Shown here: positions 45,314-54,504 of the stretch, piece after piece
How the letters are laid out: every line of letters begins with the position of its first letter
Numbering within the stretch: position 1 is the first letter of the stretch
Assembly: GCA_018402525.1 (NCBI GenBank)
Contig: JAGYIR010000014.1
Coordinates: forward strand, 124,001 to 188,000
Source: Crocinitomicaceae bacterium
Lineage (GTDB): Bacteria > Bacteroidota > Bacteroidia > Flavobacteriales_D > Crocinitomicaceae
Reading direction: 5' to 3'
Length of the DNA: 64,000 nt
The notes under the pieces: generated by a model
The model's database searches: none
Told to the model about the DNA's origin: nothing
The model's input: the letters and a program-made list of their open reading frames with translations, nothing else
Program-made: the position numbers and the translations under genes

Positions 45314-45870
45314 CGAAAGAAGCACGTTTAATCTTTCTCGCTGCATTGACACTGGTCTTTTATGCACTTAGTATTTACCTCAGTGAAGGTGCATTGATTT
45401 TTCCATTTCCACTGAATGAAGCCATTCTTTTCATAGTTGCACTTCAGTTCGCTTATTGGAATCGAAAGAATGCGAAGCTAAGTTTATTAATCGTCGTTAT
45501 CGGACTTTTTAGCTTTTTGGGCAATGAGGTCTATTGGTCCTTTATATTGGGAGACCAGCAGATGCTTCAATTTTCAGAATCAATCGCTACTGACATCTTT
45601 CAGTTGATTGCGGCCTTTTCATTACTTGTTTTTGCATTTCTGACCCTCAAAGAACAAAAGAATAAAATCGCTCAGTTGTTCACTGTAATTTTCATTTTAT
45701 TATTCATGGGTTCGATTAGTTATTTATCACCAAGTTTCGTTTTTTTGGGACTCTGTTTTATGGCTACAAGTATCATAATCAACCCTGTACTAAAGCCGTT
45801 TCATTTGATTTGGATCCTCTTGTTTTTGCTTGAATCAACTAAGTTCCTTACGATTGTCATTAATAATTAA
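45310..45870 (+). CDS. Membrane protein of unknown function
   Basis: A 186-aa protein with about six hydrophobic segments (for example LIFLAALTLVFYALSIYL and LLIVVIGLFSFLG) and short loops. It is coupled to map by an ATGA overlap. No recognised family motif. The C-terminus ends in a membrane segment and a short hydrophilic tail. Expression with map is likely; the role is unknown. Confidence 0.6.
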   Translation: MTKEARLIFLAALTLVFYALSIYLSEGALIFPFPLNEAILFIVALQFAYWNRKNAKLSLLIVVIGLFSFLGNEVYWSFILGDQQMLQFSESIATDIFQLIAAFSLLVFAFLTLKEQKNKIAQLFTVIFILLFMGSISYLSPSFVFLGLCFMATSIIINPVLKPFHLIWILLFLLESTKFLTIVINN

Positions 45871-45963
45871 TTATTAACTGAATTTTTCCGTCAAAAATGT
45901 TGTGTGAAATGGATGGAATTACTAATTTCGCCGTCCTTACTTAGAAGCTATTTTTAAGTGAAC

Positions 45964-46051
45964 GGAGAGGTGCCTGAGTGGCCGAAAGGACTTGTTTGCT
46001 AAACAAGCGTACCTCAAAAGGGTACCCGGGGTTCGAATCCCCGTCTCTCCG
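45964..46051 (+). tRNA. tRNA-Ser (GCU)
   Basis: 88 nt with acceptor GGAGAGG / TCTCTCC (one G-U), anticodon stem TTGTTTGCTAAACAA with GCT, a long variable arm GTACCTCAAAAGGGTAC, and the T-arm GGGGTTCGAATCCCC. The long variable arm and anticodon identify serine. CCA is not encoded. Its 3' end is copied in the repeats that follow. Confidence 0.95.
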
Positions 46052-46403
46052 CAATGAAATGAAGGAGTTAGGGGATGAGAACCAGAGGGGTTCCGACCTG
46101 AGGCTTAAAAGCCGAAAGCATGGAGCGAAGCGGAATAATCCCCGTCTCTCCGCAACGAAGTGAAGGATAGATTGGGATGAGAACCAGAGGGGTTCCGACC
46201 TGAGGCTTAAAAGCCGAAAGCATGGAGCGAAGCGGAACTACCGCGTAAGCAGCGACGAAGTCAATCCCCGTCTCTCCGCAACGAAGTGAAGGATAGATTG
46301 GGATGAGAACCAGAGGGGTTCCGACCTGAGGCTTAAAAGCCGAAAGCATGGAGCGAAGCGGAACTACCGCGTAAGCAGCGACGAAGTCAATCCCCGTCTC
46401 TCC
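46036..46403. repeat. Tandem repeats carrying the tRNA-Ser 3' end
   Basis: AATCCCCGTCTCTCC occurs four times: in the tRNA (46036) and at 46137, 46263 and 46389. The unit lengths are 101, 126 and 126 bp. The two 126-bp units are identical; the first lacks CTACCGCGTAAGCAGCGACG plus five bases and has some changes. The first three copies extend to a 19-bp identity ending CGCAA. No tRNA 5' half is present, and frames through the repeats look like chance. They resemble att-like duplications at a tRNA 3' end. Confidence 0.9.
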
Positions 46404-46473
46404 AAGCCGATCCGACTCGGGAGGATCAAGACCCTGGACAGGAAGTCCAGACTTGTAAAAATTTAGAATTGGG

Positions 46474-46503
46474 TTGCAGAATTAAATTAAATAGTTACTT
46501 TTG
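46474..46503 (+). promoter_or_regulatory. Complete promoter of the tRNA-Pro/tRNA-Arg unit
   Basis: TTG at 46474-46476 and TACTTTTG at 46496-46503 are 19 nt apart, which fits the Bacteroidota -33/-7 consensus in both boxes and spacing. The first tRNA starts 71 nt after the -7 box. Confidence 0.75.
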
Positions 46504-46574
46504 CACACCTTTTGCAAGAACGTTTGCGAAACTATTGAAATAAAAACAATGATATTAGAGATTTATCTCAATAT

Positions 46575-46649
46575 CGGGGTGTAGCGTAGCCCGGTCATCG
46601 CGCCTGCTTTGGGAGCAGGAGGTCGCAGGTTCGAATCCTGCCACCCCGA
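46575..46649 (+). tRNA. tRNA-Pro (UGG)
   Basis: 75 nt with acceptor CGGGGTG / CACCCCG, anticodon arm CCTGCTTTGGGAGCAGG with TGG, and T-arm GCAGGTTCGAATCCTGC. CCA is not encoded. A terminator follows immediately. Confidence 0.95.
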
Positions 46650-46650
46650 C

Positions 46651-46678
46651 AAGGGATGAGAAATCATCCCTTTTTTTT
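46651..46678 (+). terminator. Terminator after tRNA-Pro
   Basis: AAGGGATGA-GAAA-TCATCCCTT is a 9-bp stem followed by a run of T. It lies between two tRNAs, so it may only partly stop transcription or tRNA-Arg may have another promoter. Confidence 0.8.
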
Positions 46679-46694
46679 ATTACACTAGGTGTAT

Positions 46695-46768
46695 GGGCTC
46701 GTAGCTCAGCTGGATAGAGCACCTCCCTTCTAAGGAGGCGGTCTCAGGTTCGAATCCTGACGGGCTCA
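46695..46768 (+). tRNA. tRNA-Arg (UCU)
   Basis: 74 nt with acceptor GGGCTCG / CGGGCTC (wobble pairs), anticodon arm CCTCCCTTCTAAGGAGG with TCT, and T-arm TCAGGTTCGAATCCTGA. CCA is not encoded. Confidence 0.95.
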
Positions 46769-46771
46769 CAA

Positions 46772-46800
46772 AAAAGCACTCTGCAAAGGGTGCTTTTTTT
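46772..46800 (+). terminator. Terminator after tRNA-Arg
   Basis: AGCACTC-TGCAAA-GGGTGCT (one G-U) followed by seven T. Confidence 0.85.
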
Positions 46801-47256
46801 GTTGCACGACATTCGAACCTGTTCGAAACGTAAAGCTTCCAGTGGAAGGTTTATGTTCACCGACCGTAAGGAGGCTAATCGTTGTCCCACTGTTGTCCCA
46901 CTAGAACGACGAATATGTTGCTCTACTATCCTATACTACTCGTTTCTGAGGTTTATTTTGTGGACGTTGTCCCACTAGGGCTCGAACCTAGACTCCAATC
47001 TCTACATCCTAATAAATATGCACCTTTCAAACTTAGTTCTTTCTTTTCAAAAGCGTTCCTTATAAGGAACAATCCCAAAATACGTATTATTTCGTCATTT
47101 CTACACATCTTTTTGGTCATTAGGTATTTATTTTAGATTGCCTGAATTTTTCACCTATAGGATCTTCCATTCTATGGCATCCCCATTTGAATTATAGGAC
47201 GTATCCTTTTGCTCGTCATTTTGGGTCGTTAGTTTTTTTGAAAATCAATTTTTATC
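46801..47256. other. 456-bp gap with a tRNA-like relic
   Basis: No credible gene. TTGTCCCACT occurs three times (46883, 46893 and 46970). On the minus strand the third is preceded by CTAGGTTCGAGCCCTAG, which looks like a tRNA T-arm with an acceptor end TGGGACA, but no matching 5' half is found. The rest is AT-rich. Confidence 0.45.
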
Positions 47257-48558
47257 TTAGTTTAAACGTCTTTGCACATGAGCCAATTGGCAGGAAGAAC
47301 AGGCGTTACACTTGTTCACAATATAGCGGTTTTTTCGCGCTAAATGTTGTTGTTTTTCACAGTGAGCATCGAAATAATTATCATGTTGAAAATACACTTC
47401 TGAAGGCGTCATTCCATCTAAAACGTGTGCAGGTCGTTCATCATTGAAATCCTGAACATAATCATCAAGTTCTTTCCGTAATTGACTGAAGTTGATAATC
47501 TCTTTACGGTAAAGCCAATTGTATTTCAAAATCCGAAAATGTGATTCCACTTGTGTATTACCAAAACGAATATCATGCAAGGCCCTTATTTTTTTTAAAT
47601 GGGGTTGCTTACTCACATAGTCATTGACTAAATGATTGTTGTTTTCGCTACCACCATCTACCATTAAGATTAACTCTTCTGGATCTACCCCAATTTCATT
47701 TTCGTAAGCCGTTTGTATGGTTTGTAGTCTAAGCGCAGCACTAAGTGAATTACTAACAAGATGGGATAAAATCTTCCTAGAATAATTGTCAACTAGGAAG
47801 TAGATGTAATACGTTTGTACACCTATTTTAAAATAACTCACATCGGCATGCCATATTTCATTCGGTCTGCTTGCTTTGATTCCTGTTCTTTTTTTATACT
47901 CCTTCTTTTTGATTTTTTCTCGCTTCACTTTGAGCAGCTTAGCATATTTATACCACGTAGAATGTGAAGCGTAAATGAGTCCGTTCCGCCTGGCATAATG
48001 TGCAATAGATGAAATTGGCCAATGAGCATATTCTTTTGAGGTCAAAAGTGATTCCATGGTCTCAAGCTCTTTTGCATCCATTTGTTGTGGTTGGCGAATT
48101 AAGCACCAGTCCAATTTAGAGTTATTGCAATTTGAGTAAAGTCCCATTACCCATGTATTGTAAGTTGTTTTAGAAAGTCCAAAGCATTTCAATACGTGCT
48201 CAAATGGCATACTAGTGCGCGCGCGCTCCACAATGTCTATTACATCCTCCTTGTTTTGTTTAAATTTTGCACGCATGAATTTGTCACTCGCTAATTCTTG
48301 TATAAAACGACCAATACGTACATAGGTTATAAATATTCGCTTCGCCTTTTTTGAACGCGCAAATTCTTTTAAAAGTTCTAGTTCTGATTTTGCAAGATTG
48401 TTCAATTCACAACCAAGGTATTTGTTGTCCTTTTCTTGCCGCCATCGGTGAAGTGTAGTTCTTGGAATGGACTTTCTCAATGAAATAGGAATCCCTTCTT
48501 CAAGCCCCATTCGATACAAATGTTTTATGGCTGTATCATATGATGTTCTGGTTCGCAT
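47257..48558 (-). mobile_element. DDE (rve-fold) transposase, IS3/IS481-like
   Basis: The 433-aa product has N-terminal helix-turn-helix regions and an integrase core: WHADVSYFKIG (first Asp), ILMVDGGSENNN (second Asp) and NTQVESHFRILKYNW (Glu). The C-terminus has CNACSSC, a possible zinc knuckle. The ATG at 48558 (MRTRTSYDTAIKHLYRMG) is preferred over a start 46 codons upstream that has no transposase-like sequence. It appears intact. I cannot fix the element ends: no convincing terminal inverted repeats or target duplication were found. Confidence 0.8.
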
Positions 48559-48726
48559 GCGCGACAAACTAACAAAAAATAGGAGAACAATAATTTTGCT
48601 CGGAATTAGAAACACTAAAGGTTTATGAAATAATCCAACGGGAGAAGTTCTTGGTATAGACCGTGAACTCGACCTGCCCAAATAAATTCTATCCACCCCT
48701 TGTTACTTTCATGCAATTTAGAATTC

Positions 48727-48734
48727 TATATTTG
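48727..48734 (+). promoter_or_regulatory. -7 promoter element
   Basis: TATATTTG ends 21 nt before the ATG at 48756. A TTG at 48700-48702 may be the -33 box with 24 nt spacing. Confidence 0.5.
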
Positions 48735-48755
48735 TAATACACAAAAATCACAACC

Positions 48756-49277
48756 ATGGAAATTGTTCTTCAATTAGCTTTAATTATTGTTCCAGCCGGG
48801 GCTGTTATGCTGACGGCCATTTACTTTATGCGCAATGCCACCCAAAACGAAGTAAGATCGATGCAAATTCAGTTGAAAAAAGAACGTCAAGAATTTTTTC
48901 TACCGAATCGTGTGGACGCTTACCAACGTGCAATTTTATTGATGGAAAGAATTCACCCGAATAGTTTGGTGATGCGATTGAACAATCCAGGACTTCCTGC
49001 GGCGGCGTTTCAAGTGAAGTTGTTAGAATCTATTCGTGAAGAGTACGAACACAACATTGCGCAACAAATGTTCATCTCCTTAGATGCATGGAACATGGTG
49101 AAGAAATCCAAAGAAGAAACAATTAAAATCATCAACTTGGCAGGTCGACAAATGGATGCGACTTCTATGGCACTTGACTTAGCCGGTAAAATATTTGAAA
49201 TTACGGCGGAAGTTGGAACGCTTCCAACAGAAATCACCGTGGATCAATTGAAAAAAGAAGTGCAATCGCTATTTTAA
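48756..49277 (+). CDS. Membrane-anchored DUF7935-like protein
   Basis: A 173-aa protein with one N-terminal membrane segment (LQLALIIVPAGAVMLTAIYF) and a helical cytoplasmic part with LPNRVDAYQRAILLMERI and EEYEHNIAQQMFISLDAW. This pattern fits the DUF7935 family of Bacteroidota, as I recall it; the function is unknown. Its end overlaps the convergent S4 gene by 9 nt. Confidence 0.65.
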   Translation: MEIVLQLALIIVPAGAVMLTAIYFMRNATQNEVRSMQIQLKKERQEFFLPNRVDAYQRAILLMERIHPNSLVMRLNNPGLPAAAFQVKLLESIREEYEHNIAQQMFISLDAWNMVKKSKEETIKIINLAGRQMDATSMALDLAGKIFEITAEVGTLPTEITVDQLKKEVQSLF

Positions 49278-49478
49278 TACAATTGTAATTTCATCGATTT
49301 TAATAACGTCTCCAGCGACTAATTTCGCACGCTTTCGAGTTTCGAGTTCACCATTTCGCACTACCTGCTCATCATCAACAATCATCTTAGCATGACCGCC
49401 TGTTTGGGCGATACCAAGGACTTTTAAAAGTTGAATCAATTCAATATATGCACCTTCAATGGTGAATTCCTGTTCCAT
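49269..49478 (-). CDS. Small S4-domain RNA-binding protein (YbcJ-like)
   Basis: A 69-aa single S4 domain: YIELIQLLKVLGIAQTGGHA, then MIVDDEQVVRNGELETRKRAKL. This is the usual RNA-binding loop pattern, as in YbcJ. It overlaps the upstream meaB end by 23 nt and is probably cotranscribed. Its RNA partner is not known. Confidence 0.82.
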   Translation of the reverse strand: MEQEFTIEGAYIELIQLLKVLGIAQTGGHAKMIVDDEQVVRNGELETRKRAKLVAGDVIKIDEITIVLK

Positions 49479-50502
49479 CTTTGTAAATTTTATACATTTT
49501 TTCAGCAGCTTGAAAAGAAGTTAAACTTCCATTTACCACTTTAGATTCAATTTCCTTAAGCGATTGAAGCAACATTGAATTACCGAAAAAATCATTCAGA
49601 ATCAATTCCTTTAGTGTTTCTCGCAACCATTTGATGTCCTGTTGACGCCTGTTTGATTCAAAAAAACCGTTGGATTTAACTTTCGACTCGAACTCATTAA
49701 TCACTTTAAACACCTTGTCAATATTGGTATTCTCATACGCGCTACACGTGAACACTTGAGGAACCCAGCCATTTGCATTTGGAGGAAACAAGTGCATTGC
49801 ATTTCGGTATTCGGTAGCCGCTAAGTTCGATTTTCGAACATTATCCCCATCTGTTTTGGTGATTACCAGCGCATCCGCCATCTCCATAATCCCCTTTTTA
49901 ATTCCTTGTAATTCATCTCCAGCACCTGAAAGCATTAGGAGTAAAAAGAAATCGACCATTGATTTGACAACCGTTTCAGATTGCCCTACTCCTACTGTTT
50001 CGATTAAAATGACATCGTAACCAGCTGCCTCACATAGAAGAATACTTTCCCTTGTTTTTCTCGCAACACCGCCAAGTGTATCTCCCGCAGGCGAAGGTCG
50101 AATAAACACTTCCTGCATGGTTGAAAGTTCGTTCATGCGTGTTTTATCCCCCAAAATACTTCCGCCAGACACAGAACTAGACGGGTCAATTGCTAAAACA
50201 GCTACCTTTTTCCCTTCAGCAACGAGTAATTTACCGAATGCTTCAATAAATGTACTCTTCCCGACACCTGGCACACCCGTAATTCCAATTCGAATAGAAT
50301 TTCCACTTTTAGGCAAACACAGTTGTAACAACTCATTTGCTTTATGGCGATCATCCGGATTCGTACTTTCAATTAATGTAATTCCAGAACTCAACGAAGA
50401 ACGATCGAACGAAACAATCCCATTGTACAATTCACTTGGAACAAGACGTTTACGTCGCTCCTGTTTCTTGTGAATCCAATTTTCTGTTCCCTTTTTCTTC
50501 AT
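49456..50502 (-). CDS. meaB: MeaB/ArgK-type G3E GTPase
   Basis: The 348-aa GTPase has Walker A GVPGVGKSTFIEAFG, the Mg-binding AIDPSSSVSGGSILGDKTRM, the switch ETVGVGQSE and the G4 motif TKTDGDN. It protects and loads methylmalonyl-CoA mutase with its B12 cofactor. No mutase is in the window. It is divergent from the carotenoid operon. Confidence 0.88.
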   Translation of the reverse strand: MKKKGTENWIHKKQERRKRLVPSELYNGIVSFDRSSLSSGITLIESTNPDDRHKANELLQLCLPKSGNSIRIGITGVPGVGKSTFIEAFGKLLVAEGKKVAVLAIDPSSSVSGGSILGDKTRMNELSTMQEVFIRPSPAGDTLGGVARKTRESILLCEAAGYDVILIETVGVGQSETVVKSMVDFFLLLMLSGAGDELQGIKKGIMEMADALVITKTDGDNVRKSNLAATEYRNAMHLFPPNANGWVPQVFTCSAYENTNIDKVFKVINEFESKVKSNGFFESNRRQQDIKWLRETLKELILNDFFGNSMLLQSLKEIESKVVNGSLTSFQAAEKMYKIYKDGTGIHH

Positions 50503-50600
50503 TTTCTGGTTGCCATCTGCAAATACACCGCTAATATACGGGATTGGAACATAATTTAGGCAAACTTATCGTTCATCTTCATTTGAAGCGGAAATCTAGT

Positions 50601-50608
50601 TAAATTTG
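50601..50608 (+). promoter_or_regulatory. -7 promoter element of crtI-crtB
   Basis: TAAATTTG is an exact match ending only 4 nt before the crtI ATG at 50613. If used, the transcript is leaderless or nearly so. Confidence 0.55.
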
Positions 50609-50612
50609 AAGC

Positions 50613-52076
50613 ATGAAGAAAGTGGGAATTATTGGTGCTGGCTTTTCCAGCTTATACGCTGCATGTTACCTAGCTAAACGCGGATATAGCGTTGATGTAT
50701 TCGAGAAAAACAGTATGGTCGGTGGACGTTCGCAGGTTTTTGTTGATCAGGGGTATACTTTTGATATGGGTCCTTCGTGGTACTGGATGCCCGATGTAAT
50801 CGATCGCTTGTTTTCTGAACTTGACGAAGATCGCAAGGATTATTTTTCGCTTCAACGCTTAGATCCAGCCTACAAAATTTTTTGGAAAGATGATGCCCCC
50901 ACATCAATACCTGCATCCAAACAAGAATTAATTGCTCTTTTTGATTCATTTGAACCAAACGGTGGAAAAAAATTAGTCACTTTCCTGAAAGATGCTGAAA
51001 AAAAGTACAAAATTTCGATGCATTCTTTTATCGAAATACCCGGTGTTAAAATTGGTGAATTGCTCAAGTACAACATCCTCTCTGAAGGTCTAAAATTATC
51101 GGTTTTCAAATCAGTCGAAAAAGATGTAGCCAATCGATTTACTTCAGAAAAAGCTAGAAACATCCTCAATTTTCCTGTGTTATTTTTGGGTGAAAGAGCA
51201 CATAAAATCCCTGCACTTTATACGTTAATGAATTATGCCGATTTGGAACTAGGAACTTGGTATCCCGAAGGCGGGATGGGTGCATTGGCAAAAGCACTAG
51301 AGAAGATTGGAACTAAATATGGGGTTCGCTACCACTTCCATGCGCCAGTGGATAAAATCATAACAAAAAATGATACTGCAGTTGGACTTAAAGTCAATGG
51401 TACTGACCACGCGTTTGACGCGATCATTGCAGGAGCTGACTATCACCATGTAGAACAACAACTCATATCGAAATCTCATCGCAGGTACGATGAAACCTAC
51501 TGGAACAGTAGAAAATTAGCTCCAAGTGCATTGCTCTTTTACGTGGGATTGAATAAACAATTCGAGCAATTCAGTCACCATAATTTATTTTTTGACGAAG
51601 CCCTAAAGTTGCACGGAGAGGAAATTTATGAATCGCCCAAATGGCCAACAAAACCGCTTTTCTACGTTTGTGCTGCATCAAAAACAGATAGTGACATTGC
51701 GCCAGCAGGACATGAAAATTTAATGATTTTGATGCCCATCGCACCCAACTTAAAAGACGACAAAGCAAATCAAGAAACCTATTTCGAACTTATCCTTTCA
51801 CGCATAGAACAACAGTTTGGAGAATCGATCGCACCTCATATCGTTTATAAGAAATCTTTTAGTGTAGATGACTTTAAATCTACCTACAATGCGTACAAAG
51901 GAAACGCTTATGGTTTGGCAAACACATTGAAACAAACAGCTCATTTCAAGCCTAAACTAAAATCGAAACTTAAAAACGTTTATTTTTGTGGGCAACTTAC
52001 CGTGCCTGGCCCTGGAATTCCACCCTCACTAATTTCAGGAAAAATTGCTGCCAACCAGCTCGATACTAGCAAATGA
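50613..52076 (+). CDS. crtI: Phytoene desaturase
   Basis: The 487-aa FAD enzyme begins with KKVGIIGAGFSSLYAACYLA, a dinucleotide-binding motif, and GGRSQVF. The C-terminus has PGPGIPPSLISGKIAANQL, the typical bacterial CrtI end. It desaturates phytoene to lycopene in steps, at the membrane. No in-frame ATG lies nearer to the promoter box, so the start at 50613 is well supported. It overlaps crtB by 4 nt. Confidence 0.9.
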   Translation: MKKVGIIGAGFSSLYAACYLAKRGYSVDVFEKNSMVGGRSQVFVDQGYTFDMGPSWYWMPDVIDRLFSELDEDRKDYFSLQRLDPAYKIFWKDDAPTSIPASKQELIALFDSFEPNGGKKLVTFLKDAEKKYKISMHSFIEIPGVKIGELLKYNILSEGLKLSVFKSVEKDVANRFTSEKARNILNFPVLFLGERAHKIPALYTLMNYADLELGTWYPEGGMGALAKALEKIGTKYGVRYHFHAPVDKIITKNDTAVGLKVNGTDHAFDAIIAGADYHHVEQQLISKSHRRYDETYWNSRKLAPSALLFYVGLNKQFEQFSHHNLFFDEALKLHGEEIYESPKWPTKPLFYVCAASKTDSDIAPAGHENLMILMPIAPNLKDDKANQETYFELILSRIEQQFGESIAPHIVYKKSFSVDDFKSTYNAYKGNAYGLANTLKQTAHFKPKLKSKLKNVYFCGQLTVPGPGIPPSLISGKIAANQLDTSK

Positions 52077-52909
52077 AAACGATTTATGACACATATTGCT
52101 ATGAAGCGTCTCGACTAGTCACAAAGACGTATAGCACTTCCTTTTTTGCAGGTGTAAAAAGTTTGGGCAAGGAAATTCAACCTGAAATACACAACATTTA
52201 CGGCTTTGTCAGATTTGCAGACGAAATTGTAGATACTTTTCACGAGTACGACAAGCTCGAATTGTTTTTGGATTTTAAGTCAAGTACTTATTCAGCCATT
52301 GAGCGAGGCATTTCGCTTAACCCGATTTTGAATTCATTTCAATCGACTGTGAATAAGTATAACATTGACATCCGGCTCATTGATCAGTTTTTACACAGCA
52401 TGGAAATGGATCTAAATCCAGTCGAGTACACCAAAGAAAAGTACGATGAATATATTTTAGGTTCTGCGGAAGTTGTTGGACTAATGTGTCTCAAAGTTTT
52501 TGTCAAAGGCGATGAAGAGTTCTATGAAGAATTGAAACCTTCCGCAATGATATTGGGTTCTGCATTTCAGAAAATTAACTTTTTGCGTGACCTAAAGCAC
52601 GATATGAATGAACTCGGCCGCGTGTACTTTCCAAATTTAGAAGGCAACAAGATCACTGCTGATGACAAACAAAAGTTGGAAAAGGAAATACAGCTCGAAT
52701 TCGACCAAGCATTGAAAGGTATTAAAAGGCTACCTAAATCGTCACGATTCGGCGTTTATTTGAGCTACTCTTATTATTTAAAACTTCTCCAAAAAATAAA
52801 GGGTGAATCGGCTGAAACACTTATGAATAAGAGAATAAGAGTCTCTTCTTTTGGTAAACTTCGAATTTTCTGCGCAGTATATTTAAAAAAACTGTTCAAC
52901 CTCATTTGA
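52073..52909 (+). CDS. crtB: Phytoene synthase
   Basis: The 278-aa enzyme joins two GGPP molecules. The two aspartate-rich motifs are FVRFADEIVDTFHEYD and LRDLKHDMNELGRVYFP, with YVSGS-like replaced by YILGSAEVVGLMCLKVF. It is coupled to crtI. Downstream 134 bp include a new promoter box. Confidence 0.9.
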   Translation: MKTIYDTYCYEASRLVTKTYSTSFFAGVKSLGKEIQPEIHNIYGFVRFADEIVDTFHEYDKLELFLDFKSSTYSAIERGISLNPILNSFQSTVNKYNIDIRLIDQFLHSMEMDLNPVEYTKEKYDEYILGSAEVVGLMCLKVFVKGDEEFYEELKPSAMILGSAFQKINFLRDLKHDMNELGRVYFPNLEGNKITADDKQKLEKEIQLEFDQALKGIKRLPKSSRFGVYLSYSYYLKLLQKIKGESAETLMNKRIRVSSFGKLRIFCAVYLKKLFNLI

Positions 52910-52994
52910 TGATGAATACTACATCGACCATAACTCACGAAAAAAAATTGGACAAGACATATTAAAAATTTACAGAATTATAGAGAATGGTTCT

Positions 52995-53002
52995 TACTTT
53001 TG
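52995..53002 (+). promoter_or_regulatory. -7 promoter element of the crtD operon
   Basis: TACTTTTG fits the consensus, 41 nt before the ATG at 53044. It implies the later carotenoid genes can be expressed separately from crtI-crtB. Confidence 0.55.
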
Positions 53003-53043
53003 TTACACTTGTCATATCAAGAGAAGAAATTAATTTGTAAGTC

Positions 53044-54504
53044 ATGAATAAGCAATCAGATGTCGTTGTAATTGGTGCTGGGTTATCTGGAATTGCATGT
53101 GCCTTGCGTCTCAAAGCCAAAGGAAAATCCGTTGTTCTGATAGAAAAAAATGGAAAGCCAGGCGGAAAACTAGATGAATTTGAAAACAACGGTTTCCGCT
53201 TTGATAAAGGTCCTTCGCTTTTTACAGAACCCAATTTAGTGGATGAACTCTTTGAATTATTTGGGAAAAATCCTAGGGACTACTTTAACTACACAAGGCA
53301 CCATGAATCTTGTCGCTATTACTTCCCAGACGGTACACATATCGTCTTATATGATGACAAGGAAAAAACCATTGAAGGATTAAAAAAAATCTTCTCTTCA
53401 GAGGACGTAACTGCTTTTAGTCGATATTTATTTGAAATAGAAAAATCATACAGCGGAATCGGAAAATTCTTTCTTGACAATCCAAAACCTGAATTAAAGG
53501 ACACCATAAAATGGAGTTTTATCAAACGATATCCCCTCTTTATGAAAAAGAAAATGAGGGTGAGTTTAGACAAATACAACGCTTCTAAATTTAAGGATTT
53601 AAGGCTCATTAATTTATTCAATAAATTCGGAACATACAATGGTTCTAACCCTTATGAAATGAGCGGTCTTTATAGTATGATTTCAAACCTTGAATTGAAC
53701 CGAGGTACTTTTTTTCCTGAAGGTGGGATGCGATCCATCGTTACCAGCCTAATCAAGTTATGTGAAGAAGTCGGAGTGGAAATCGTATACGATGAAGAAG
53801 TAACAGCAAAAATTGAATCTGGTATGTATTCGCTGATAGGGAAAAACAACTACACGTGTAATCAACTTGTTAGCGCGATAGATCACTTAACGTTTTACAA
53901 TAAAGTGTTAATAGACAAAGATCTATTTTCAAAATATGTAAAAAAAGAACGCAGTACTTCTGGACTAGCACTATACGTCAGTATTGATAAGCGAATACCG
54001 GAACTTGGGCTGCATAATATTTTATTTAGTACTGATTACAAAAGAGAATTCGACGAGCTGTTCATTGAAAGAAAATTGGCATCTAATCCTACTATATACA
54101 TTCATGTTAGCTCAGAAATCAACAGTTCAGATGCTCCAGAAAATGGTCAGAATTTATTTGCTTTGATTCACACAACGTCCTATCAGGCTCCAGACAACGT
54201 ATTTATTGACACAATGAAGGCGCATTTGGTAAAGCGAATCAACGATTATTTTGGAATTGACATCACCGACCACATTGTAAACTTTGACTTTTGGTCGAAC
54301 AATGAAATTGAAACGTTAACAGGGAGTTACATGGGGGCTATTTACGGTGGAACCTCGAATAAACTCACAGCTGCACTTACAGCACACCCAAATCACAGCA
54401 ATAAATACCCTAATCTGTATTTTTGCGGTGGAACCGTTCACCCAGGGGGAGGAATGCCATTAGTACTGAGATCGGCGAAAATAGTGGCCGATAAAATATC
54501 ATGA
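53044..54504 (+). CDS. crtD: CrtI-family desaturase, probably 1'-hydroxycarotenoid 3',4'-desaturase
   Basis: The 486-aa protein has the FAD motif VVVIGAGLSGIACALRLKAK and the end YFCGGTVHPGGGMPLVLRSA. It is a paralogue of the crtI product. CrtD-type enzymes act on carotenoids already hydrated at C-1', which fits the adjoining cruF. The call CrtD over a second phytoene desaturase rests on this context and on the CrtD-like PGGGMPL end. Confidence 0.78.
   Translation: MNKQSDVVVIGAGLSGIACALRLKAKGKSVVLIEKNGKPGGKLDEFENNGFRFDKGPSLFTEPNLVDELFELFGKNPRDYFNYTRHHESCRYYFPDGTHIVLYDDKEKTIEGLKKIFSSEDVTAFSRYLFEIEKSYSGIGKFFLDNPKPELKDTIKWSFIKRYPLFMKKKMRVSLDKYNASKFKDLRLINLFNKFGTYNGSNPYEMSGLYSMISNLELNRGTFFPEGGMRSIVTSLIKLCEEVGVEIVYDEEVTAKIESGMYSLIGKNNYTCNQLVSAIDHLTFYNKVLIDKDLFSKYVKKERSTSGLALYVSIDKRIPELGLHNILFSTDYKREFDELFIERKLASNPTIYIHVSSEINSSDAPENGQNLFALIHTTSYQAPDNVFIDTMKAHLVKRINDYFGIDITDHIVNFDFWSNNEIETLTGSYMGAIYGGTSNKLTAALTAHPNHSNKYPNLYFCGGTVHPGGGMPLVLRSAKIVADKIS

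Noticed and set aside
46068-46349. Open frame of 93 codons through the tRNA-Ser repeats on the minus strand
   Set aside because: It exists only because a repeat unit is a multiple of three (126 bp); the protein is an exact repeat with no start context or homology-like features.
47257-48696. Longer transposase start at 48696
   Set aside because: The extra 46 residues are unlike transposases; MRTRTSYDTAIKH at 48558 is a natural start.
53044-54504. Second phytoene desaturase copy
   Set aside because: It overlaps cruF by 4 nt and has a CrtD-like C-terminus; crtI is already present and intact.
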